A DNA stretch of 64,000 nucleotides, taken from assembly GCF_023053635.1 (NCBI RefSeq), contig NC_086171.1:54116181-54180180 (forward strand), given 5' to 3'. Shown one piece after another: positions 1 through 10,400 of the stretch. This DNA comes from Elgaria multicarinata webbii (taxonomy: Eukaryota; Chordata; Lepidosauria; Squamata; Anguidae). Below the pieces are notes generated by a model. It did no database searches. It was not told the DNA's origin and was given only the letters and a program-made list of their open reading frames with translations. Positions within the stretch are counted from its first letter, which is position 1, and each line of letters opens with the position of its first letter. The position numbers were made by a program, and so were the translations under genes.

Positions 1-182
1 ACAAGCATCCTCTGCAGATCAGGAAGAGTGGTGGAAGCAACATTCACCCCTCTGTCCTCCCACCTTATAGTTTTCACTAGATGGGCTTTTTTTGCCCATC
101 TTGTGATGGCGTTTCAGAAGGGGGCGGGAGGAGGCTGGAAGAGGCTCAGGATAGCTCATTTCCCGGCCTTTCCGGTCACCTC

Positions 183-545
183 TATTTATTTATTTATTTA
201 TTTATTACATTTTTATACCACCCAATAGCCGAAGCTCTCTGCGTGGTTCACAAAAATTAAAACCATAATAAAACAACCAACAAGTTAAAAGCACAAATAC
301 AAAATACAGTATAAAAAGCACAACCAGGATAAAACCATGCAGCAAAATTGATATAAGATTACAATACATGGTTAGAACAGTAAAATTTAAATTTAAGTTA
401 AAATACTGAGAAAATAAAAAGGTCTTCAGTTGGCGACGAAGAGAGTACAGTGTAGGCACCAGGCGGACCTCTCTGGGGAGCTCATTCCACAACCGGGGTG
501 CCACCTCTCCTCCTTGTCCAGTGAAACACCCCCTTGCCCCCTTCT
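183..545 (-). repeat. L2-type LINE 3' end
   Basis: On the minus strand the sequence encodes a segment with [12 protein letters not shown] and a QLKTFLF stretch, the usual C-terminal end of L2-clade ORF2. It then runs into a GAACC-like stem, a TATAAAAATGTAATAAATAAA-like end and an AAATA tail (read as TATTTATT at 183-207 on the plus strand). The copy is 5' truncated. Similar tails recur across the window, which makes this the dominant LINE family here. Confidence 0.8.
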
Positions 546-1174
546 CTGAGGTCAAATTCCCAACCTTGCAGGAAAGCCAGCATGGTTCTTTCCATGCTGG
601 CTAAAAGGAAGTGGGGGGGGGAGAGTCTCCAATTCACTTCCCTGAGGCTGGATCACTGTCTCCAATCTATGATCGAGGAACTATTGTATGGCCCCTCAGA
701 TGCTAAGGGCCAAAGGATTGCTCCCTCTCTAAAATTTTGAAGTTGGTAGACATATAAGAATAAGACGAAACAAAACCTCAGCTCAATCACTTCAAATGAG
801 ACAATTTGGATGAGAAAGTTCTTTAAAAAGCTGCAGCTGTAGTGGTCAGAGACACTAAGGGAAAACTGGAAGCTCCACTCTTAAGAGCATGTACAGGAAG
901 GGGTAGGATGGGCTTCTCACAGAAATGTCTCAGCTCTAGAAAGGTCTGACAAAAGGTCTGCACAAGCACAGAACCCATATGTATGAATGCAGAGATGACT
1001 AGTCAAAAGAACTACTGTTACAGGTAAGCAACCTGTCCCTTATCTTCTGTTCTCCAGATTTGTCTAGTACTAGAAAATGTATGTCATCACAGTGCATCTT
1101 TCTCTGTCCCCTCACTGGATGCTGTTTCAGAGCAAAGAAACTCAATACTAAACATTGCTAGTGCTCTTACTCAA

Positions 1175-1346
1175 TACCCTATTTCTTCGATTCTAAGACA
1201 CACTTTTTTCCCCATATAAACATCTCTAAAAATGGGGTGCGTCTTAGAATCGCGGGTGTGTCTTAGGGTTTTTATTTCTGTTGGTGGTACTGAAATTAGT
1301 GTGTGTCTTACAATCAATGACATCTTACAATCGAAGAAATACGGTA
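1175..1346. mobile_element. TA-flanked MITE, TACCGTATTTCTTCGATT family (copy 1)
   Basis: A 172-bp element whose ends are inverted copies of TACCGTATTTCTTCGATTSTAAG; the left end has one early mismatch. The terminal TA on both sides fits a Tc1/mariner-type target. No coding capacity is seen. A second copy in opposite orientation is at 15075-15263 and shares the interior (AGTACCACCAACAGAAATAA). Confidence 0.7.
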
Positions 1347-2041
1347 GTTCCAGACATACCCATCTCTAGGATACAGGCTGTAACAGTGTCAGACAGGGCA
1401 ATTCAACACCACCTCATTTTTTAAAATTTGGAACTGACAATTCAGTATTCCATGGCTCTTGAAGGCCACTGAACATACTCATTCCGTTTTGTCCTTTGGA
1501 GGTACTGTAAGTTTTAAAATTTCTATATACCTTGGGTTCCACCTGAGCATGCCACTATCTACCCTTCTTCTTAGGGTCTCTGTTATGGCTCCAAACCAGT
1601 AGGCAATCAAAAATAGCCAAGTTCACTGTTACAGGGAGTGATGGGAGAAAGACGCTGGTCCAGGCTTCCTGTTTACAACAGTAGCCATGTCTCCCCTAGT
1701 GTCTAGTTCCAACCTATGAAAAGCACTTTACAAGCTTGACTTAGAACCATAAGACAGGTAAGGGGTGCTTGACTTAGAATCGTAGGACAGGTAAGCCAGA
1801 CAGAGCATAAATATCTAGTATCATTGAGATTGATATAGTTATTCACCTAGACTAATATGTTGAGAAATGATGAAAGATAACAGCACAAGAACAGTGCAGA
1901 TGCAGTCTCAGAATCTGCCTACTACACAGCTTAACTGCAGGAGAAAAAAAAGCAATGGTTGAAATTTATGTGCCCTAGGACAAAGAGACTTTGAAAGACC
2001 CAATTTCAGTTGTATTACACATTGAATTTTTAAAATTTTAG

Positions 2042-2919
2042 GTAATGTCCATGCAGTTTTATGCAAAAATGGGAAGAGCTACTGGCTTACGAAAGAACAC
2101 AGCACTTACTGTAGAGAAGAAAAGATCCGTGTTTTTCGGAGTGGTGGGCGCATCAGCAGTAATGAACCTAAAGGACTGATAGAAGGACTTATAAAAAATA
2201 CTCGTGGCCTTGGCCATCATGGAAATCTGAAGTTGAAAAAGACTGTTATACCTGTACCACATACAATTTCCTTTCCTGTTGATGACTCATGCCAGTTTCT
2301 CATTTTAGCTTCTAATGGACTTTGGGAAGTTCTGGATACAAGTGAAGTAGTGCTCTTAACATTAACTATGTTTTCTGCTTATTTGGAAAAGTATCAAGTT
2401 CTACAACTAAAGAAAAACCTCATATCCAAAAGTCCAAAGTTGGGTAAATTGGAAGATGAATTCTATTCATGGTATCTGAATCAAGATTTTTTTCCAGAGA
2501 CAGACCAAAATCTGAACCAAAGTAATTCACAGTTAAGGCTAGCAACAAACAGTGCAAATGAGAAAGAAATAGTTAAATCAGACTCCTTTAAAGAAAACAC
2601 AGAGCAAGTATCAGAAAACTCTTTAGAACCATCCTTTAGCCAGTATACACCATCTTCAGAAGACTCAGAAATCCACCCACCAAGATCAGGCACTGAAGAA
2701 AGTCCAAAGGAAAATCTTGACGAAAGTGCAGAAGAACCGGTACCTGCAAGTCCTGACTCTTCAGAAACATTAGAAGATACAAAAACATTTTATGCCCTTG
2801 CAGCAAAGTATATTAGTAAGCACCTTGTAAAAGCTGCACTAAAAGCAGGTTCTAGAGATAATATTACTGTTTTGGTAGCACTTTTAAATGGATGTGATAA
2901 GATACCCACTTACATTTAG
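2042..2919 (+). CDS. PP2D1: PP2D1, last coding exon (C-terminal PP2C-like domain)
   Basis: The frame runs from the acceptor at 2041 through 292 codons to TAG at 2917-2919. It starts in phase 2 of a codon completed by an upstream exon outside the window. The product contains ISSNEPKGLIEG, TRGLGHHGNLKLKK, LASNGLWEVLD and GSRDNITVLV, which I recognise as the C-terminal half of PP2D1, a protein phosphatase 2C-like protein. Between the last two motifs is a long acidic, Ser/Glu-rich insert of low conservation. The usual PP2C Asp-Gly metal-ligand pair in the SDGLW motif reads Asn-Gly, as I recall for human PP2D1, so the fold is probably catalytically silent. The reading frame is open and looks functional. 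RAB5A lies downstream in convergent orientation. The ATG-less upstream extension shows this is an internal-to-terminal exon, not a complete gene. Confidence 0.9.
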
Positions 2920-3000
2920 CATGTAAAGTGTGCTTGTGAAGGTAGTCCTTGTGAAGGAAAACTAGAGCTGCAATTTACCCATTTTATGATAAATTGTCAC

Positions 3001-3006
3001 AATAAA
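3001..3006 (+). terminator. PP2D1: PP2D1 poly(A) signal AATAAA
   Basis: A canonical AATAAA lies 82 bases after the PP2D1 stop codon. Cleavage would be expected near 3016-3035, giving a short 3' UTR of roughly 100 bases. Assignment is by position only. Confidence 0.6.
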
Positions 3007-3049
3007 TACACAAAGATGTAAATATTTTGTCAAGAAGACTGATTACAAT

Positions 3050-4377
3050 TATTTCCTTTTTTATACCACTTTATTCAAACCTGAGCACCTCAATATAAAA
3101 CTAAACACTGGTGAACTGTCATTTTCCTTGCTAAGACCAAATTACTGCAAATTTACAATCTGCACATGTAAGTTTCTGCTAGCAGTTCAACATTTAAATA
3201 GATTAAATCATCTTTTCTGACACTTGGTAGATTTCATATAATGAAAATAACTAAAGAATTAGTGCAATATACTGGACAGATCAAAATAAAATGGACTTTG
3301 GAAAACAAAGTTGCAGAATTCATTACAGACAGACAGTAGTACTTATGTTACAGGTACAGGAGCATCATTTATTACTGTTCTAGCCATGAAGGAAGAACTT
3401 AATCCCCTTGAGATCTGGGGAAAAGAAATGTTAGCTCTTTAAAGTAACTGTACATATTGTATACTTTTAAGCAACTCTTAAATAGTACAGAGTATTAAAC
3501 AGATGTAGACTACAATGCAGTACCCTATTTACAGTACATTAATATCCCAATTTAAAATCAAGTTGAATGTACATAATTGTTAGTGCACTGACCGATTTTA
3601 TCCTTAAGGGAAAGATAATTATGTTATGGTCAACAATGATTAAAAACAAAACCAGATACCTAGTTTTTGTTGGACAGGACTGTTTGTGAAGGAGATTTTG
3701 TTGCATTAGAATTAATTAGTTGTTATATTGTATAAGCAGAAAAAATTCAATTAAACTTGATTTTTTTTACTTTAAACTGGGCTGACAAATTTACATATAG
3801 TTTAACAACTAAAAACCAATTGTTCTGCAAGCACAGATCAATAAAATTGTTAATGTTGCACATATTTCAGTTAAATTATGAAAATGTGGAATGTATATTT
3901 AAATGGTAGATACTCACATAAACAACATTTTGCATAAATACTGTGAATAAGCTTACAGGATCTTCAGTAGGTGTGTTTGTTTGTTTGTTTTTCCATACCA
4001 CGAATGGATAATCCCAATTCTGTTCATTACACTTTAACAGTAACCAATACCCAAAGCTTGAGGAGCTAATTGGTTAGCTGCAGATCCATGGAGTCGTTCA
4101 ATCTCTATCCCTAATGACATGTGATAGTTTATAAATCTTTCAACTGAAACGTCTATCCAGCTTCCCTTCCCCCCTCTTTTGCTGAAACATAACAGCCAGT
4201 GATACATGCATGTTATTAAAAATTAGGACAAAATCATTCTGTATTAGAAACAACTATTTCATAAGTCTCTTCGATTTTGGAAGCTGTATTGGGCCAGGTT
4301 AAACACTCCAAATTCCATTGTTATTAACAAGTTAGGAAGCAATAGAATATTCAAGACAGTTTAAAGCAGCTGAAGGT
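3050..4377 (-). other. RAB5A: RAB5A 3' UTR
   Basis: This AT-rich stretch of about 1.3 kb lies between the RAB5A stop codon and the first plausible minus-strand poly(A) signal. It contains no obvious transposon, a GTTT run near 3971-3992 and no other gene. A UTR of this length would be usual for vertebrate RAB5A. The exact end is inferred from the signal at 3070-3075. Confidence 0.6.
3070..3075 (-). terminator. RAB5A: Candidate RAB5A poly(A) signal
   Basis: TTTATT on the plus strand reads AATAAA on the minus strand. Cleavage would fall near 3040-3055, almost touching the expected PP2D1 mRNA end. Other minus-strand AATAAA-like words occur closer to the stop codon, so alternative shorter UTRs are possible. 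Confidence 0.5.
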
Positions 4378-4493
4378 TTAGTTGCTACAGCATTGACTCT
4401 TAGTTGGTTGTGTTGGTTCAGTAAGGTCTACTCCTCTTCCTCTAACAGAGTTGGCCCCTATATTCTGTTGTTCATTCTTCGGCAACTTTTTAG
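4378..4493 (-). CDS. RAB5A: RAB5A last coding exon (C-terminal tail)
   Basis: The acceptor TTGTAG precedes 4493. The exon encodes [11 protein letters not shown], a Gly/Arg-rich hypervariable linker and TEPTQPT...QCCSN, ending in TAA at 4380-4378. The two cysteines (212, 213) are the prenylation sites that anchor the protein in the endosomal membrane. The hypervariable tail differs modestly from human, as expected. Confidence 0.95.
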
Positions 4494-7400
4494 CTACAAG
4501 AAATTATAGTAAAAAATTAGCCTTACATTTCTGTAAGGATTTCCTATGCATATACATCTAACAGATCTGTGTATACATAAATTCAGGAGCAAAATACACT
4601 TTTATACATTCCCATTTCCCTTGTTCTTCTGGTTAAATCTTCTAGCTCCTTTATCCTCTCAGTCCCTACAATTTGTAGGATTGAAAGATCAAATCACATG
4701 GTCCATTTTTTCTCCAAATAATGCTGTTGGAGAATTCCTTGTATTAACTGGCTCTGCAGGTAGTTGGACTGCAGGTGTTTTCCACATAGATCACTAATGC
4801 CATGTGCTTACAAAAATAAACATAATGTAACAGGTTTGGTGTAATGGTTAAAGCATTAAAATAAGACCAGGAAAATCACCTATCAGCCAAGACGTTGACT
4901 ATGTGGGCTCCAAACAATGACCATCTTTCAAGACTGATCTGTTTTACAAGGTTGGTCAAGATATTGAAAGGATTGGGGGGGGGGGAGAAGAACTGTGTAA
5001 ACTGCCCTGAGCTCACTGCAAGACTGGCAAAATAAAAATGTAATCAATGCAATTAATAAATAGACCATCATGAGAACAATGTATGATTTATGTCTTAAAT
5101 CCTGTTGAAATTAAAATAAGAGTGCCCAACAGATAGTATTTTATCAGTTTTTTCCATTCCATGCCTCTCTTTTGGCCTTCAGCCTAGGCTGAGCAATTGG
5201 CTCCTCTTCTTCCCTAAATTTTAGGGCAAGGAGGTGAGACTACAAAAGCTACATTCCAGGTACACAGTCCAAGCTATAAAAGACAGCCCAGCATCAAAGA
5301 CCATTCTTTCCTATGCCTGGCTTTCAACCAGAAGCCAGACAGTAGTAAGGAAGAGCAGCAGAGGCAATCAGATTGCAGAAGTGTTTCTTTTAAAAGAAAA
5401 TTCTTTGATGCAATGCTTTTGTCAAGTAGGTCCTGCCAAGTTAATCAGTGAAATTGAGAACAAAATAAAATGGAATCAGAATGTATTGGTGACTGTATTT
5501 TACTAGCTCCAACTGATAAAAGGGAAAATACTGTATTCTTAGCTTACCCAGTGTGTGGACCTTATCACATTTGTGTCTAATTCAATTTTAAATCAAACTG
5601 GTGAGCTTATACACAGTCCCAAATAAAGGAACTCTGTGCCTATGATTAAATGTAGGCTTGGATTGAAAGAACTATGGGTTGGACCCAGTCAGAATTAAGA
5701 GATGACCCACTGAAATCAATGATGCCCAAGTTCGTCCCAGTTATTAAATGGTTCTACTCAAAGTATGGCTAAGTCTGTTTATAACCATATATGTGATATT
5801 CTGTACGTGCAACAGATTTTCCCACCCTACTTATTATATGTATGAATCACATCCTCCACCTAAAATGAGTTGACTCAAACTCCCATCCACCCCAGCCAGT
5901 ATATCCAATGGCCTGATGGGAGTTGAAGTCCAACAACATTTAGAGGACCACAGGTTGCCCAGCCATGCATTAGACAGAAAATGTACTCTGATAAGAGTTG
6001 AAAGTCATATCTTCAAGCCACCTTCATATTTGTTAATTTACATTTCAATGTTCTGCATTTCTCTGATATGGACAATATTATAATTAGTGATATGGACTTT
6101 CCAGAAGATTTTAAATTGGAAAAGCTTCTGGAAAAAATCCTATGCAAATTGGGTTAATTTGCATCAGAAAAATTTTAATGCCCTAGGGAGTGATCCAATT
6201 TAGCATGTTTATTTTATTTGTATTTAGTGAAGCAGAAAAAGTATTCCATGTTTTTTTTTTATCCCAATCCACAAGTATCTGATCTGAAATATTTGAGGGG
6301 GGAAATTAAGGGGCACTTAATGTAATTTAAACATTATATTGTTTATTGGAATACTTGCGCAAATTTGAAGACAATAGAATGTACTTCTTTCACATGAAAT
6401 TTAAGGGAGGGAAAAGTAAGGAAAACAGTTGACACATTAATACATTTTAGCAACCCAAAGAACTGTATATGATATGCTGACTCCTCATCTACAACTCTGA
6501 AACTGCCATGCTGGTCTAAGATTGTATTTGGAATTGGTATCCATTCATAATGAACTTGGGAAATTGAAATATTTCCAAGGAAAAATAAAGCTTTGGAAAT
6601 GGCCCATATCACTGATATTGCTCAATATTGTTTGCTGTCTTCTATTCATTGTAGAAGCTTGAACAAAATCTATGGTTTTGAATGGGAAAAAGCTTATTGG
6701 CTCAAGAGGGCTCAGAAGCAATTTGTCCACTTACAGTGCATTCAGATGCGTTTGGTAACTGCTATGAAGTTCCACATTCTTGAATGTGCTATATACAAGC
6801 CTATTTTAACAAGTATCTTCCATTAAAGGTTTACTTACCAATTGCCAGGAATATTTCATTTACATTCACTGATGTTTTTGCTGATGTCTCCATGAACAAT
6901 AAACTGTTGTCATCTGCATAAGACTGTGCTTCCTGTAAATTAAGCATGCCAATAGATTTTTCCTCATGTAGTTGTGGATTATATATCTATGTATTACTGC
7001 AAATTGAGGTACCCACGATTTGTTTTAAAGGCAGGATTTTAGCATGCCTAGTGTAATGAGTTCTGTAACCCCCACAAAATTATAAATCACAAATGTAAAG
7101 TTCCGGAGCAGTAAAAAGGACCACTGGATAAGAAAGCATGAGACAATTGTGGGAATTTAAACCTTACAATCTGAGGCTGACAAGTTATCTATGTTCAGGA
7201 ACGCTCAACATCTTAATAATGTAAACTAGAAGTATAGGATTTTACAGCTCAATGTCAACTATTCAGAAAGCTTAAAGAGGAGCAGAAAGTAAGATTCTCG
7301 TTAGTGTAAAGCAGCCTTCCCCATCCAGGTAATTTGGACTTCAGCTCTCATCAGCCCTAGCTAGCATGGCCAATGGTCAGGAATGCTGGGAGTTGTAGTC

Positions 7401-10400
7401 CAAAGCATCTGAATAGCACCAGGTACGGAAAGGCTGCTGTAAAGCATGATGTCTCCTCATACTATATTTTATTAAAGATAACCACAGCAACTTAAGATGA
7501 AATTCTATGCATGTTTGATAGAAAAAGTAAGCCCTACAACTCCCTATGCTTACTTTATTTTACATGTTGGCTGGGAAATGCTGGGAGTTGTAGGACTTTT
7601 TTCTGTCTAAGTATGCGTAAGATCGTGCCCTTAAGAAGATATGGGCAGTATCACAGTACTGCCTGTTTAGACTCAGAATGCATCTCTAAATCTTCAATGC
7701 ACTCTGCAGTGCTAAGTGTGTATTCATTAAAATACAATGTAAGAGAAAACTGCTGATGCTGAAGAACATGGGACACCAAATACCCAAGACTATCTTCAGC
7801 GCCAAAGTCAAATATGCAGACTTTAAGTCATAGGTTTGGCTAAAGGTTCAGAAATGAAACTGAAGGTCAGAAATAATAGTCTCCAAAGAGGCAAGTCAAA
7901 AGTCAAAGTAGCCACTCTCAAAAAATTGACAACACTGAAGATTCATATTTTAAGAGGTCTAATTTTAGAAAACAATATTGTAAAGTGAACAACCTGACAT
8001 GTTATTGTTGCTGTGTTTGCCAATTACTAAAAAATACCAGTGACCTCACACATCTCCATCTATTGTTGATGCTTCCCTCAGTAGTAAGTTACCCATCCTT
8101 GCCTTAAGACAATTAACAGAAAGTTTACTGTAAATACCAGCAGCAGAATTAAAAGAGTGCTGAGCAACCCCAAAAGCACTTTGTATGCATGAAGACTTTC
8201 TTGATTTTGATTTCTAAATGCACTTCTTCCTGCTGCATCTGATGCTGCTTTTGAGGCTCCTCCAATAACAGGAATGTTATTGTACGTGTTTGTACGCGAG
8301 TATGCACAAAGGAATGAAATATAAGGAACCCTAAAAATTGTCTGGTTGGTCCTACACTTAATGACAGTTATCACTACTGAATTTATTACATTATCCACAT
8401 TTAAGAAAGCATACATGGGGTTTCCCTCTATTTCATTCTTGTCATAACCCTATTAGACAGGTGAGGCTGAGACTGGCCCAAGGTCACTCGGCCTGCTTCA
8501 TGAATAGGTCTTGCTGGTCCAAGTCCAACATTCTATCTATTAAAACACACTGACCTGTTTGCACAATCACCAAGGATTAAACAAGCCACGATGGTTTGCT
8601 TCATCCTCGGGCACATACAGGTCATGAACGGGCCCGGGCACAGCTTGTTGCATCATCTGAACCTAGGCAGCATGGCTTATTGAAAGGGGAAACAATCCTC
8701 AAATAACCCAGAACTATACTGCTGAAGAGGGTATGCTAATTGGTCATTATACTTAAAGCCTTAAAATGGCCTATTTTTCAACCACTTTCACTCCCAGATT
8801 TTATATTTCTGGATAATATTCCAGGAAAGCTAGAATTTCAGATCAAACAAACTTGCAAACTTACCTGAAAATCTACAGCCCTTTTGTTAGCTAGATCAGC
8901 TTTATTCCCTGCTAAAGCTATTACAATGTTAGGACTTGCTTGCCTCTGGAGTTCTTTTACCCAGTTTTTTGCTCTCACAAAGGATTCCTGTTGATCAATT
9001 AAAAAGAAAATAAACCTTTTATTCTTTTTCAACTTCCTTGATTACAATATGGCTTGGCATCCATCACCTAAAACTATATTCCAACATCAATTCTTCCCCC
9101 TCCTGCTAGTTACACAAAATCTTAAATTCACGATTTCCTAAACTGTAAATCTATTTGGAACAGATCCCTTTTCACATCAATGGGCATTTGCTTTGGAATG
9201 CAAATGAATATTTAGACTTGAGTCTTCATCATGCAATCTTGTGTGGTACTTGCTTTAAAGGGGTGGTAAGACTATGGCACACTTCACCTATAATAGTGGC
9301 AAATTCTGGGTAAATTAACAGCTTTTAAAAGAATTCACACAGTTCTGCTTAAGATACTACCTGTATTCTGAAACATAGGAAAGGCAGAAAATGCAGTTGA
9401 AAAAAAATATTCCAAAAAGAAAAATTAGTCAACCAAAATTTGGCCACAACTTTAATTCAGAAAATAAAAATAGGCATACAAAGGCTTTTGCCCTCTCCAT
9501 GACAATACACTAGTACCTCAATAACAATACAAAGCTGAAAAGTGTGGCTATCTTCATTCAGTTCACACATTTACTAGCAGCTGGTAATGAAAGAGAATGG
9601 GCCTATCGCTTTGTTCTTATGTAATAAAAAACTATGGGCTTTTAAGGTGATAGGAGAACATCTGGATTTCACCTTGTTCTTTGTTTAAAAAAACAGCTCT
9701 TTGTTTAAAAAAAATGCTAGCATTTTTTGGCCCATTCACAAATAGCAGAAAATCATGGGTTAATTAATCAATCCATGACTTGGTGTGGCACATTCTGCAG
9801 CCTTTTTGAACATTCAACCTTTAATCATTGGTTAAAGAACTCACAGTTAATCTAACGACTATTCTAGGTTAACTGTGGGTTGTTTTAACACATAATTAAT
9901 CTATAGTATTCGGACATCAGGTAGCAACCCCTGACTGGTTCGATCAGTGGCTGAATTTCAAAAGGGCCATGGAAACTGCCATGCACACTCTGCAGCAAAC
10001 TGTGGTTTAATTAATTTCACTGAAATCCCCTGTCCCTGAAGCCAACAGTGACACTTCCAATATCGTTGAGTAGCTTTATGGATTCCAATCCAAGCCACTT
10101 TGTAAGAGAAACAGATATCCCTGTTTTGCAAATAAAGAAATAGAAGAGATCTTACAATTAAGCAATTTATTTTTTTCAATTCCTGAATGTTTTAACAACC
10201 ACACAAATCAAGAGTGGGCAACCATTTTTCATATTTCCTCATGGATAATCTGGGGGACTACATGTTGGGTGGGGCTAAAGCCAGTAGTGGTAGGGCCAGA
10301 GCCCAAACTGGGTGGGTTATCCCTTTTCTCTTTCTGCCACCCACTTTTCTCCCTCTCCCTCTCTTCAATCTCAAACAGCAGGCTGCCAGGGAAGGGACAG

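Larger units (their letters stand above)
1..2041. other. PP2D1: PP2D1 intron (left part of window)
   Basis: This stretch lies upstream of the PP2D1 exon and ends in a splice acceptor (TTTTAG at 2036-2041), so it is taken as intron. It holds an L2 LINE 3' end and a TA-flanked MITE, annotated separately. I see nothing recognisable in about 1-180, 546-1174 and 1347-2041. The open frames here show no conserved domain and look like chance. Confidence 0.7.
4494..6838. other. RAB5A: RAB5A intron between coding exons 4 and 5
   Basis: This 2.3-kb AT-rich intron has GT-AG borders on the minus strand. It carries a degraded tRNA-type SINE (about 4832-5068) and an old foldback (about 5868-5962). The frames at 5234-5506 and 6343-6826 show no domain I recognise and are treated as chance. 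Confidence 0.7.
6933..8864. other. RAB5A: RAB5A intron between coding exons 3 and 4
   Basis: A 1.9-kb intron containing two palindromic MITEs (7311-7439, 7496-7630), a minus-strand SINE fragment (8420-8545), a partial foldback (8570-8740) and an unexplained minus-strand frame with a membrane segment (8078-8416). I see nothing else recognisable in 6933-7310 or 7640-8070. Confidence 0.7.

Noticed and set aside
2481-2693. A minus-strand frame inside the PP2D1 exon
   Set aside because: Shadow of the PP2D1 coding frame on the opposite strand.
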